From: Plenodomus lindquistii
Taxonomy: Eukaryota > Ascomycota > Dothideomycetes > Pleosporales > Leptosphaeriaceae
Direction: 5' to 3'
Length of the DNA: 64,000 nt
Assembly: GCA_025504975.1 (NCBI GenBank)
Contig: JANUWI010000024.1
Location: 47,165 to 111,164, forward strand
Shown: piece after piece, positions 20,840 through 32,060 of the stretch
How positions within the stretch are numbered: the first letter of the stretch is position 1
Layout: the number at the start of each line of letters is the position of its first letter
Notes under the pieces: model-generated
The model's input: the letters and a program-made list of their open reading frames with translations, nothing else
Told to the model about the DNA's origin: nothing
Database searches by the model: none
Made by a program: the position numbers and the translations under genes

Positions 20840-22093
20840 TTAATGGCTGCTAATTCAACCCTTTAAGCCAAAAGTCCCATTTCTGGTCTTAGAGTTAATA
20901 AGAGTGTATTGGGAATTAGCTTTAACGTAGCCTCTTAACATAGTAGATGATCTATTATTAAATGAGGAACGTATGTTTTTTAAGCTACCTGCATATCTAT
21001 ACTTGAATACAGCTCTCATAGCGGTTAAACGTCTGGTTAATCTACCTGATGCTTCAAACCTTACACCACTTACTACTTGTTGTTTAATAGTTTTTATAAT
21101 ATTATTCTTGTTCATTTCTTCCACATTGTCGTCAAATGTTATAAGTGTATGTAAATCAGGAATTCTTACCATTTGTAAAACAGCTTTTCTCAAAATTCTT
21201 ACGGCTTTATTTTTTCTGTCTCTTAATTTTAGAGCTACTGCTGATGAAAAAATATCACTGTTTAAGTGTATAGACTTTAGTTCAACTAAATTAATTTCTA
21301 CCTTTTTGTTATATAATTTTTCTATTAAACTAATTAAACCTAAATTTCTTAAATATAAATTTAAACTATTAAATTTAGATTTATTAAAATTAATTCATTT
21401 TATAGAATTAAACAAGATATTTTGCAATCTGAATACTTTTTTTAAAAGTATAATGTTATAACTAGGTATATTACAGGCTATATGGTATTCTGGGCTTATA
21501 TTCACTAATAAATATCTTACTATATTGTCCATTGTTTTAAAAAAAGCCATATTTCATTTTCTAAACATGAAAAATGGATTTTTTAATAAATGAAGTAATC
21601 TGTTTTTGTGATTTGGTATTCATATGGGTGTTTCCCTAACAACCTTTTTTTCATATCTAATACGTGTTGTGATTTTTCTTATATAACGTTCAATAGATGA
21701 TTTTTGTTTATTGTATACGTATAATGTTATATAAAGTTTAGTATTGGTATGGTTTAGCTCAGCTCTCGCCGCATAAATTTTGTTGGCTGAATAACGAATT
21801 TTGTTATCCCGTCTACGTTTAAAAAGTATTTTTATTTTATCTTGTAACATGTTACAATAACTCCTGAGTAATTTATTTAGTACTGCGTCATAACTAATTA
21901 AAGATTTAATATAGGACTTATTATAAGAATAGACACTGCTAAATCATTCTTTACCAGAAGATGGATAAAACATTATATTATTATATTCTTTTGTTTCAGA
22001 ATTACTCGGGGTTTTTATATTTTTCTCTGTAAAATTATTATTTAATGAATTACCATCAAAACGGTTATTTTTATTTCAGAATCTATTTAACAT
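20840..22093 (-). CDS. rps3: mitochondrial ribosomal protein S3 (uS3m), free-standing
   Basis: ATG 22093 to TAA 20840-20842 on the minus strand, 417 aa with TGA as Trp. It is a small-subunit ribosomal protein. The C-terminal signature is clear: GVRFEASGRLTRRLTAMRAV, FKYRYAGSLKN, STMLRGYVKANSQYT, SKTRNGTFGLKGWISSH. The central LVELKSIHLNSDIFSSAVAL and the N-terminal KIRYSANKIYAARAELNHTN also fit the fungal family. The N-terminal half is Asn/Lys-rich, as usual. The gene stands alone, whereas in many filamentous ascomycetes rps3 is inside an rnl intron. Confidence 0.93.
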
Positions 22094-22435
22094 AGTATAT
22101 TTTAATGAATTATTGGTATAGATTAAGCCGATAAAAAGGGGAATAAAAGTAATAAAGATTAGTTAGGCATGTTGTCTACCTTTAGACGCCACTTTCCACA
22201 GGTTAATGCTGTAATATTGTTATTTTCTTAGCCCTTACAACAACTAAGAGTTTTGAGTTAACTTCCATATCCTTATATGAAGAAATATATTGACCCGATT
22301 ATGATTAAGATCCTTGTTATCCCTATTATATTTTCTCTTCTATTTTCTCTTCTATTTTCTTTCTCGATTCTCAAGAGTCAAATATATTTTCTCCTTTTTC
22401 AATTTTCTCTGTGCCTTTTATTCATTTATACACTA

Positions 22436-22806
22436 AATAATATAAAGGCTAATATATTAGCAAAACTTAATAGTTCTTCCGGTATAAATATAAATAGTGC
22501 GATGATTAAGGTTATAACGGAAATAGTTAAACTTAAGGAGCTTGATGTCACGATATTCCTCATTTGTATACTAACGTTTTCAACCGCCGTGCTTTTTTGG
22601 GTGATTAAACCATCGGCTTTAAAATATTTAAGCTCTTCGTTTAAACAGTAGTCTGGTTGGTCAAAAAAATATTTGTTTTATAATAGCTAAGTAAAATACA
22701 GCACTTATAACACTCGTTATTATAGCAACGAATGCCATAAATATATATCCACTATCCACTTTGGCACTTAAACCATCTGTTTACCAAAGAACCCCATTAA
22801 CGGGGG
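22436..22806 (-). pseudogene. nad2: orphan 3' fragment of NADH dehydrogenase subunit 2 with indels
   Basis: On the minus strand the order is PLMGFFGKQMV, SAKVDSGYIFMAFVAIITSV, ISAVFYLAIIKQIFF, then in another frame DQPDYCLNEELKYFKADG and SLSLTISVITLIIALFIFIP, and FANILAFILFSV at TAA 22436-22438. This is the nad2 C-terminus (a complex I membrane subunit). It needs three single-base corrections: the C5 run at 22,802-22,806, the T3 near 22,772, and the T7 run at 22,663-22,669 (one too many). I find no upstream nad2 exon in this window, so it is a partial copy or a pseudogene unless the 5' exons are joined from elsewhere. Confidence 0.75.
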
Positions 22807-24754
22807 ATTACAAAGGATCTCCTTTGGCCTTCTATATATGTTTTTTTATTTATTCAGTTTATATACTGGGAAACGCAAAGGTTTTCCAACGACAGAAAAT
22901 CTTATATGAAAATTAATCTTCCTATAAGTCCTAAGTTTTTCTTTTTGAATATTTATTTAGATAAACCAAAAAAGAATAAAATAGTTGAGTTTGGTGCAAT
23001 ATGATTAAAGGTTATAAGTCTGATACCATCTTGCTAGTTTTTCTGCCAGCACCCTAGAATGGAGCTACCGGGTCCCTTGCTGCTAAAGACTCACCTTCTG
23101 TTAAATATGTACTAGTATAGGTCCGGAATCCACGGGGTGAGTCCCTAGTTACTGATCACTTGGAACTGAGATATTGTCCTGTCAATCTTTCTCGAGACTT
23201 ACTCGTAGGAGTCTATAAGTAACATACGAGTATCTGCATATAAAAACCCATGAAAATGTCATAAAAAAAGCCTTATGAAAACTGAGCAGAGAAACTAAAT
23301 TAAAAGCTTATACCAAGTTAGGTTCTATGCAAAAAAAAAGCGACCGTTTACTAAACGGATCCATTGAGCTAGAGAAACTAGAACAGGGGAGCCTGAAAAG
23401 GAAAATAGCCCCAAAAAAACTTCCAATTTGCCTTCTTATAGGAAAAGGTGAAGTCCTACCGGATATAATATAATCGGAGTAACAATCTTTTTATATTTAT
23501 TAATAACAATCTTTTTATCTTACGCTTATTCTTCATATATTTTATTATCACTTCTAATCTCTTTTAACAACAATCTATTTTTTTAGAAGTAAAATCATGA
23601 ATAGCTCTACTAAGAGATTTATTTTTACTTATATCTAAAAAAGACTTAATAACTAAATTTATGTTATTACCGTAAACAATATTTAATATTCAAGATAAAA
23701 AAGTGGTATAGTGGTGAAAGAACATCTTTTAATGTATAATTACCTCCACTAATTTGTATACCATTCATGTTAAACCCTTGTTTAATAGTATTTAAAGAAA
23801 ACCTTTATATATTAAAACAAAAGTTGTATCTATTTTATCTATTAAGATAAGTATATAATAATACAATAATGAGGTTTCATCAGATAAACATTTAGTGTAT
23901 GATCTCCGTTACTTTCTATTTGTCAAATTTAAAATCATCTTGACGTTCATCAGTTAATATGAATACCATAAAATTCTTAAAAGATATATTTCTTGTTCTT
24001 AACGCCTCTTTAAGAACAGGAGCCTCTTTAGTGAAGAAGGCTTAATAATATACATTAGATATTTTATCCTTACTAAATGTAACTGGATAATAAAAGGAAG
24101 GTATGTGTATAATCAAATCAATGCATCTTCATAATAAAATCCCAAATTAATAAAAGAGGAAAACAAAGTTAAAACAAAAATTTGTTTTACATAAAAATTT
24201 TTGGTAACCTAACTTCCAAAATATATAGCCTAATTACCCCCCCTCCAAAGAAAACACAAATCCATATTCTCAAAACTCACTTCCCCCCCCCAAAAAAAAA
24301 ATCCAGATTCTCTACCTAATCCCAAAAGAAAAAAAAATAATCCAAGATATCATCTCATTTCGTTCCTATTCTAAATCAGGTATTGCCCCTTATTTGAAAA
24401 ACCCCCCATCCAAAAAATTCAGTTTCTCTTCACAGAGGACAATAAAAAACCCACCCAAGATATAAACTCCTTATTTATCTCACCGATTAAACGGTATGAA
24501 AACAATTAACTAGACCAAGTTTTTTCCCTTCTAGCGACCCAGGGGCGTTGCCCCTAGGAACTCCCTTAAACCTTCCACTTGAAAGGGGATAGTACGACTG
24601 AAGGTTTGAAATTAATATACATCCGCATAACTAATAAATGTTATTAGAGAAATAAAAGTTATACAGTAATGAAATAGGGTCGTCAGCATAGGACAATGAT
24701 GGGACTTTTTAAATGTAATTTATTTAATATGTTATTCATCTGTTTTTTGCCATG
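22807..24754 (-). other. long degenerate region without intact genes
   Basis: About 1.9 kb. 22,900-23,470 has structured sequence of higher GC that resembles pieces of intron core (GAGATATTGTCC at about 23,169). 23,500-24,060 on the minus strand has decayed ORF pieces such as MNGIQISGGNYTLKDVLSPL, broken by stops; I do not recognise the family. 24,230-24,420 has C- and A-runs (C9 next to A10). No tRNA here. It may be a dead intron or plasmid remnant next to the nad2 fragment. Confidence 0.45.
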
Positions 24755-24828
24755 AGCCAGAGGAGAAAATCGAATTCTCATTATTAATGCATGAAATTAA
24801 TGTTCTAACCTGTTGAACTACTCGGGCT
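24755..24828 (-). tRNA. trnM: tRNA-Met (CAU), copy 1
   Basis: Anticodon stem TTAAT/ATTAA with loop TTCATGC. Acceptor AGCCCGA/TCTGGCT. Last of the block downstream of rnl (order T-M-M-E-A-F-L-Q-H-M). Confidence 0.88.
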
Positions 24829-25158
24829 TTATTTAGTATAAAGTATTTTACTATTAAACCTATATTACTTTATCATTATATGATAAAAAAGTTATAGTAT
24901 ATCTAACTATAAAAATAATAAAATCGGCAAAAAGAATAAAACTCATAAATACAATAAAACCTAAAAAAGTCTATATAATAATTATAACTATGTTAAAAGT
25001 GTAATATAGTTAGCACATAAAAAACTATCCTCTTTAAATACCTGTAGTATTCTTGTACAATATAAAACCAAGATACTATATAACTAAACCGTGTCAGTAT
25101 ATTAATAGCTATAAAGCTATACATAGATAATATAACAATCTTATGTAATAAGATACTG

Positions 25159-25232
25159 GGAGGATACCCTGAATCGAACAGGGAACTTACTGTGCCACAT
25201 ACAGTTGTTCTGCCAATTGAACTATATCCACC
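25159..25232 (-). tRNA. trnH: tRNA-His (GUG)
   Basis: Anticodon stem ACTGT/ACAGT with loop ATGTGGC. Acceptor GGTGGAT/ATCCTCC. Confidence 0.9.
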
Positions 25233-25237
25233 TTTTT

Positions 25238-25308
25238 TATGTAGGGGTGACTCGAACACCCATAAGTAAATACCAAAAATTTATGACTTACCATTAGTCT
25301 ACTACATA
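25238..25308 (-). tRNA. trnQ: tRNA-Gln (UUG)
   Basis: Acceptor TATGTAG/CTACATA, anticodon stem TAAAT/ATTTA, loop TTTTGGT. Confidence 0.9.
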
Positions 25309-25380
25309 TTAATAATTATATAATATTCAGAAAAAGTCCATTTAAGCCTGTAAAATATATATCATACTACATTTATATTT

Positions 25381-25462
25381 ATGGGTAATAAGACTCGAAC
25401 TTATATGAATTAATTTCACCCCGTCCTAAGCGGGACCTGTCTACCAATTTCAGCATACCCAT
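25381..25462 (-). tRNA. trnL: tRNA-Leu (UAG)
   Basis: Class II tRNA with a long variable arm. Anticodon stem TCCCG/CGGGG with loop CTTAGGA. Confidence 0.9.
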
Positions 25463-25677
25463 TAAAAAAAATTTTATGTCATATTATACAAATATCCCTT
25501 AAGATATACAAAAATAGCTTAATTATATATAAACGTAAAAATAACAATTTATGAAAAACATCTTAAAATATATGAACTAATCTCAACTATATAATACACT
25601 TTATAATCGCTAAATAAACCTTAGTATAGATTTAGCTAAATTATGCTCAATAAACACAAAAACACAACAGGGATATA

Positions 25678-25750
25678 TGCCCAAGATAAGATTTGAACTT
25701 ATAACCTAAACACCTTCAAAGTTTCGCTCTACCAGTTGAGCTACCTGGGC
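25678..25750 (-). tRNA. trnF: tRNA-Phe (GAA)
   Basis: Acceptor GCCCAGG/CTTGGGC, D stem GCTC/GAGC, anticodon loop TTGAAGG. Confidence 0.9.
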
Positions 25751-26006
25751 TTTTTTTATTACCCTTTATTTATATACGGCTAGTCTACACCATCTGTTTT
25801 CAAAACCAGCACTACTCTATACTTACGAAGCGTTCATTTACTAATCCATAAAGAACTCGCAGCTTGTACATTAAAAAGTTTATCCTTACCTTTTTAATGG
25901 TATAGTCATGTAACCGATGAAAATATACTACATTAAAGGGGCATTTTTAACTTAAACTCTTTAGGGGTTTTTACCTTAAAGGGTGGGGAATTCTTATTTC
26001 TTTTCT

Positions 26007-26303
26007 TTATTTATACAATCGTGAAATAAAAGTGTTTAAAGAATAAATAAACCCAGCCAAAAAAATGATATTATAACTAGAGTTTAAACTATCTAAATAA
26101 TATGGTTCTATCTGGGCAAGGTTTTGTTTAGTACAACGCTCCAATATTTCTAACCTGAACACACTTAAATTATTTATAAGTATAGTTGAGTATATAACAG
26201 ATATATGTTTATAAGGTTTAACATAATTAGTATTTAAATAACATTCTTCCGTTACAATCGTACAATTTCTACCCAAGAACCATCCGTAACAGTGTTTGTT
26301 CAC
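26007..26303 (-). pseudogene. remnant of a GIY-YIG endonuclease between tRNAs
   Basis: Minus-strand frame of 98 codons. VFRLEILERCTKQNLAQIEP then YYLDSLNSSYNI and AGF match the central part of the GIY-YIG HEGs in this window (FRLEILEYC...REQFYFD...YNILKIAGS). The GIY/YIG N-terminus and the DNA-binding repeats are missing. It is not in a recognisable intron. Confidence 0.6.
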
Positions 26304-26670
26304 TTGTAAATATCAAACTTACCTGCACTATCCTTTCAAATTTGTAGTTTATTCTCTTCCATGTAATCTTATGTGAGTAAAGGAGTAACTTATAAAGCAT
26401 GCCTAAACTGCAGCATTAGCATACTTACCTCAGAACATAAAGTGGGGGGGGGGGTTAATAAACTTAATAAACTACAAAAATAGAATTTAGAAACCTTTAT
26501 TGATTGTGTAATCAAAACTTTTATAAACATAACTTTTATAAATATACCTTTTACAAAGTACAATATATTTTGTAAAAGTATCTTTTACACAGTAAAATCT
26601 TTTTTGTAAAAGTATCTATTATATTCTTGACCTAACTATAAACTAATGCTTTAAAATTTTATTTTTAGAT
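26304..26670. other. spacer upstream of trnA
   Basis: AT-rich with a G10 run near 26,445 and short direct repeats of TTTTGTAAAAGTATC-like sequence at 26,560-26,615. No gene seen. Confidence 0.5.
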
Positions 26671-26742
26671 TGGAGATATTAGGACTCGATCCTAAAATAA
26701 CGATATGCAAAATCGCAGTTTTACCAATTAAACTATATCCCC
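26671..26742 (-). tRNA. trnA: tRNA-Ala (UGC)
   Basis: Acceptor GGGGATA/TATCTCC, anticodon stem GCGAT/ATCGT with loop TTTGCAT. Confidence 0.9.
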
Positions 26743-26773
26743 TTAAGTTAATCTATACACACAACTTATAAAT

Positions 26774-26846
26774 AGACCCAAGCGGGGTTCGAACCCGCGC
26801 ATTTAACAGTGAAAATGTTACGTCTTAACCACTTGACTATTGGGCC
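26774..26846 (-). tRNA. trnE: tRNA-Glu (UUC)
   Basis: Acceptor GGCCCAA/TTGGGTC, anticodon stem TAACA/TGTTA with loop TTTTCAC. Confidence 0.9.
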
Positions 26847-27270
26847 TTAGTAGTCCTATATAAGCATACAAACCGCAAAATAAAACCAAAAAAATAAATT
26901 ATATACTGGTCCAATCTATGTTGATTCTTTAGATTTAATCTGTACAGCTTTTATGGTGAAAATTTTTCATTAACTATACAATGTAATCCTCTAGGTAAAA
27001 ATATTATGACACTATTCCTGTCGGGCTTTATCCCTAACAGGATAAAGCTCCGTAGGGTGATTAGTATAGCGTGCACTCTGCTTTTAAAAGGACTTATGAC
27101 CTTTCCGTATAAAAACTAACTAGGATTATGCACAATCGTCCTAAGCATGTAAGAGGTACTCAGCTAAAGGGGGTAAAACGTTAATAGTATACATTTACAA
27201 TTTTCCGTTTGTATAGTTTATCCTAGTAGTATTTTTAGTGTTTCCCATCACACCGGTACTGTTTTTCCAA
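26847..27270. other. spacer between trnE and trnM
   Basis: No gene seen. It contains a hairpin TTTATCC..GGATAAA near 27,030-27,048 and moderately GC-rich stretches. Confidence 0.5.
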
Positions 27271-27343
27271 TAAGGCCAGAATGACTCGAACACTCATCTG
27301 AGCTATTATGAGCAGCTTGCTTTACCTATTAAGCTATAGCCTT
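27271..27343 (-). tRNA. trnM: tRNA-Met (CAU), copy 2
   Basis: Acceptor AAGGCTA/TGGCCTT, D stem GCTT/AAGC, anticodon stem AGCTG/TAGCT with loop CTCATAA. One of the CAU tRNAs should be the initiator. Confidence 0.88.
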
Positions 27344-27351
27344 AAAAAAAA

Positions 27352-27420
27352 TGCGGAAAGAGGACTTGCACCCCCATCACCTGGTCATGAGCCAAGTATG
27401 TTCCTATTACACCAATCCGC
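27352..27420 (-). tRNA. trnM: tRNA-Met (CAU), copy 3
   Basis: Anticodon stem CTTGG/CCAGG with loop CTCATGA. Acceptor GCGGATT-side pairs with TTTCCGC. A modified CAU tRNA reading AUA as Ile cannot be excluded for one of the three copies. Confidence 0.85.
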
Positions 27421-27444
27421 GTTAATAACCAAAAAAAGTATCGA

Positions 27445-27517
27445 TAGCCCAGTACGAGATTTGCACTCATATCTTCCGATTACAAAACGGGTGCATTACT
27501 ATTATGCAAACCAGGCT
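27445..27517 (-). tRNA. trnT: tRNA-Thr (UGU)
   Basis: Acceptor AGCCTGG/CTGGGCT, anticodon loop TTTGTAA. It lies next to the rnl 3' end, its usual place in Pezizomycotina. Confidence 0.85.
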
Positions 27518-28375
27518 AAATAAAGTATTTTTAATGATAAGTATGTTATTTAGTTTATTTTACCGTAAAAAGGGAACTAAGAAATTCATCAAAATGCATT
27601 TCCCCGCCTAATTAGTACTTTATACCTAAGAACATCAAAGCCCTTACAGCCAAAGCCTATTTATCTAACTAACGGCTAATACGGTTTTATATTAGAACTA
27701 GCTATAGACTAGCACTACTATATGTTAGATCCGTAATGTTATACTACGTTTTTAAGAGTATCTTAAGGTAAGCTTCGTGCCTAGATGCATTCAGCACTTA
27801 TCTTAACTAACATAGCTTTCCTGCCATGCCTATACTATGTATAAATACTTGAGTATAAAAGTATTACCATCTATAGCTCAAATAGGAAATAGATTCATAT
27901 AAATCTATCTACATTACTCTCCTTATTCCGTAGATACTCATTCTCTACTTATTAAGGAAAACCTATTCTCACCGTATAAGGTTAATATTAAGCGTATAAA
28001 CAACAGGTAAACCATAGGTTACCATACCCAACTCCTTTCGTACGAAGGGGCTATCCTTATTTTACTCCAATTTCCTCTAGAAGATAGAAACCATACTGTC
28101 TCACGACGTATTTAACCCAGCTCGTGTAGCTCTTTAATCGACGAACAGTCGTACCCTTCATGATTCCTGCATTCATGTGGATGAGCTAAGCCGACATCGA
28201 GGTGCCAAACTGCGCACTCAATTTGTACTCTCTGGCGCAATTAGCCTGTTATCCCCAGCGTAGCTTTTTCAATAATACAAGACCTTTCCTTACTGCGTCT
28301 TGCGGTCTTTATGCCCTGCTTACGCAACTGATAGACGTGTATGTCAAACAGTAAAGCAAGATTAAGCCATTAAAC

Positions 28376-28725
28376 TTTGGAAGTATATATCAACATCATT
28401 TTTCGGCTCCGCAGCCTCAGCCCTCAGCCCTCCGGGCTGATGGCGCCGAGGCTAAAAAAAGAAAAAATAACTCATAGTGTTATAATTCATAAGATATTCC
28501 TTATTAATACTATATATACACCTATTTTCCACATAGGTAAAATCTTACTTATATTAAATTGTTTTAGTTCTAACTTAAATAGAAATATAACTGAATTAGT
28601 TATAGATACTTTATTAGAGTAAATATAAAAAATAACAAACTAAATATAGCAATTAAAAAAATTAAAATATATAGGCAATTATCTAATAAAAGTCCTATAT
28701 AATTTGCGTATAGCATATTACAAAA
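28376..28725 (-). repeat. expansion insert in rnl with GC-rich hairpin
   Basis: AT-rich insert between conserved LSU segments. A GC-rich element at 28,404-28,452 (GCAGCCTCAGCCC..GGGCTGATGGCGCCGAGGC) can fold on itself and is unlike the surrounding sequence. A similar element lies at 46,944-46,983. The short open frame across it is not a gene. Confidence 0.55.
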
Positions 28726-30869
28726 ATAAATTTGGATACTCCCAGGTACTCTTTATGGGATCTGTGCCCCGCATAAACCATCTGCTAGCCATTGTCTCCT
28801 GAGCTTGATGCAATCTCCCTCCTTTTGTGGATTACATAGACGTCAGCTACAATAATGTAACCTATTCTACTGATATAACAACCAGAGTAAAGGTGTTTCA
28901 ATTTTATCGGTCAACTACCTTATTCCCTAAAACCTGTTAAATTATACCCTATAACTAGTAACAGTAAAGCTGCATGGGGTCTTCTCGTCTATCTAGAGAT
29001 AGGCAGTATCTTCACTGCCATTCCAGTTTCACTGAGCCAATCATTGAGACAGCTGTTGCATCGTGAGATCATTCATGCGCGACATCATTTAAATGCCAAG
29101 GTATTTCGCTACCTTAGGACCCTTATAGGTAAGGCCGCCATTAAATGGGGGTTCCTTCAAAACCTAGCCTATTTTAGTCGCCTAAGTAAATCCGTTAACC
29201 AGCCATCATTGGGCAGATAGCGCACTCTATACATTGATTTACATCTTACGCAAAGTGCTGTGTTTTAATTAAACAGTCGTGCAACACCATTTTATGTCTC
29301 CTCTTCCTAAACTGATATTAATCAGTAGGAATGGCACACCTTCTCCCTCAGTTACGGTGTCAATTTGCCGAGTTCCTTAATGATTGTTAGCTCAAACGCC
29401 TTCGTATTCTCTACTAGCTTACTTGTGGTAGTTTTTAGGTACGGTATTTAAAATTAGTAACTGTCTAGACTCATCTATTTTAGTTTATTGCCTAGCATTA
29501 GTGATAAAGCTTATTCATTTGGCATTTTTTTTCTTTTTTCATTTTTTGGCTTTTTTTCGCTCATTTACTAATGTTTCAGATTTCATAACTAACCCTATAT
29601 ATGATTTTCCAGAACATTTTACTCCATTTCTTTATGTTGTCTCATATACAGTCTCTCATCATTTTATCCTTTAGGTTTAATTTAGAGACCGATTAACTTT
29701 CCCATAAGCTTAAGGCGAGAGGGCCTTGTAAGGGGCATCCTCTTTTTCGTTACTCGTGTCAGCATTCTCACTTGGGATATTTATGGATACCTGCAATATC
29801 TAACAGGCGCATGTATTGGTTTAACCTCTACATTATAGTTAATGAAAATTTAATCTGTACTCCCTTTCCGGGAATATTGTCCTTCACTTATTCTTTCAAA
29901 TTCATATGAATCTGAAATATGCGTGGGTGCTACTCCTGTTCATAATGGTTGTCTCTTAAACAAGTATTCCAACATTCATAAACTCGCCTTAATTTTGAGT
30001 ACGCTAACCCAATGTTACTCTTGGTCTCTTCAAACCTACAGCATAAATTGTATATCTGCAACATGCGCTTATTCTTGCTCTTCCTTTGATAGAAACATGT
30101 CCGTTAAAGATTTCTCATATACAAACGCGTATGAAGCCAGTCCACCCCCACTCCCAGTTGCAAAGGGTTCTAACATTTGTAGTCTAATCTACATGGTACC
30201 TTTCCCCCTCAGCACAGAAATACCTAGCTTCTTTTTCTATCCTAGTTACCCAATGTTCCGCTACCCCATAAATAATACTTAAATAACCATTAAGTATACC
30301 AATATAGGATTTAACCTAATGTTGTTATTATGGACAAGGTGTCGGTGTTTTGTTTTAGATCCGTTATATCTTCGGCGCTTTTAACTAATTAGGTTAATTA
30401 CTTAACCCTTTGAACCAGTGCTCTGTTACGAGGTCTTTAAAAAATGGCCGCTTCTAAGCCTATTTCCTGGTTGTATAGTTTAAATACTTCCTTACTTTCA
30501 CTTAACAAAAACTTTGGAACCTTAAACACTTGTTCTGGGCTGTTTCCCTTTTGACACTCAACCTTATCGTTAAATGTCTGATAGTTCAACATTCATCATT
30601 GCCCTTCCGAGAGCAAATACTCGCGAATAGAGTCTTCACGACCCCCCATATGCACAAGGCATTACATACCCTCATAGGTATAAATACCCAAAGGATACTA
30701 ATGCACAAATTGTCCGAGATTACAGTTCTGTACCTGCTATGATGTTATTTAAACTACATACTTACATATGTTTCGCGGAAAACCAGCTATAGTAGTCAGG
30801 ATTGTCTTTCACTAACTTACCACAGTTCTTTGGATATCTTTACAACGATACAGTTTATTTCTTTAGCCC

Positions 30870-32060
30870 TGGTAACACATTCGTGTTATCCAGTAGGCAG
30901 AGTTGAAACTTTTCTCCCTAAATAGTAATAGTATATTACTATCCATTTCACGGATAATATAATTTTATTTAGCTGAAACAGCCATAGCATATGTTTTTTT
31001 ATAAGTCTTTTGTTATTAAGAGCTTGTTGTATAGACGACTTAGAAACTTCTATAGCTCTAGCCGCATCAGTGTAACTATCATACCTTACTATTTCACTAG
31101 TTTTAGTATTCGTTACTATAACAGATATTTTTCTAGCATTGGTAGCATTTACCGTTGCAAGAGCTTTTACTTTTAGTACTTCATCGCTATGTACAAAGTT
31201 TTTCATTTTTTGTATAGCTTCTTTAGTTTGTTTATAACCTAGTGTAGATCCAGCAAATTTTACGATATTATAACAAGGGCTTGAAACATCCATATAAAAT
31301 TGTTCTCTAATTATAGCATCCTTACCCGTATTACAATATTCTAATATTTCAAATCTAAAACTAGAATAACCATACTTCATAAGGGCTCTTTCAATTGACC
31401 TTATACTTACTTTTTTTTCTAGATGTTTTAAACTATAATAACTATACAATCTTGTTCTTAAATTAGAAGAACTACCTATGTAATATTTACCGTTCTCTTT
31501 ATTTACTCTTATTTTTTTTTTATTATTTATCTAGATAAATAACTAAACAAAAAAATTAGGTAAACAGCTATTTTATTTTTACTTTCTTTTAGAATTTTAA
31601 CTTTATCTTTGTCCGCATCATCGTAGACAATTAATGGCTGAAACTCATACGGTCTGTTAAATGTAGAATACTTTTGCATATTATAGTTTTATTGAATTAT
31701 TGGTATATTAAGGCAAAATGGGGGCAAAATTAAGAAATGAAAAAACATATGCTATCGGTTCTCATATTTATTATATTATCCTGCAATGTTTCCATTGAGG
31801 CTTGACTATATTTTAAGCTTTCGCCGATCGCCATTTAGTCGATGAACTGCACACCATAATATTTATGTCTATTGTGGCGCTTGGCTGCGGATTACCCATT
31901 TACTCTTCGTAGATCAATTTCCATTTTACCATACCACGAGTCATTACCTGTGCCACAAGATGTGTTACCACTCTTGTTTGGTTGAAATTGCTTTAGGGGT
32001 TTCCCGTCAATTTGACGATCTTTAGCAGAAGGTTCACTTCTACTTGGGCTTGGAAAAACT
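30870..32060 (-). mobile_element. group I intron in rnl
   Basis: Minus-strand core at about 31,790-32,060: AAATTGACGGGAAACCCC, CAGGTAATGACTCGTGG, GGTAATCCGCAGCCAAG, GCAGTTCATCGACTAAATGG and AATATAGTCAAGCC. The core is upstream of the HEG, the reverse of nad4L-i1 and nad1-i1, which share this core type. Limits are approximate, as flanking LSU sequence is poorly conserved. Confidence 0.75.
30886..31679 (-). pseudogene. GIY-YIG homing endonuclease in the rnl intron, split by a palindromic insert
   Basis: ATG 31679 starts MQKYSTFNRPYEFQPLIVYD and reaches NKIAVYLI (the GIY position, here AVY). It is then broken by a hairpin insert centred on the 20-bp palindrome at 31,523-31,542, flanked by T- and A-runs. 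The second half resumes in another frame with NKENGKYYIGSSSNLRTRLY, SFRFEILEYC, IIREQFYMDVSSPCYNIVKF and a NUMOD1-like repeat (DSYTDAARAIEVSKSSIQQA). The insert removes the GIY-to-YIG link. Confidence 0.75.

Noticed and set aside
20973..21461. Plus-strand ORF of 162 codons
   Set aside because: Lies wholly antisense to rps3.
22277..22651. Plus-strand ORF of 124 aa with apparent membrane segments
   Set aside because: It is antisense to the nad2 C-terminus, whose minus-strand translation is clearly conserved; hydrophobicity is a by-product.
24993..25259. Minus-strand ORF of 88 codons
   Set aside because: Overlaps trnH and trnQ.
27308..27523. Plus-strand ORF of 71 codons
   Set aside because: Covers trnM copies 2-3 and trnT on the other strand.
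28377..28622. ORF across the rnl insert
   Set aside because: Lies inside rRNA and over a GC-rich hairpin; no family resemblance.
30530..30742. Plus-strand ORF inside rnl
   Set aside because: Lies antisense to conserved LSU rRNA sequence.
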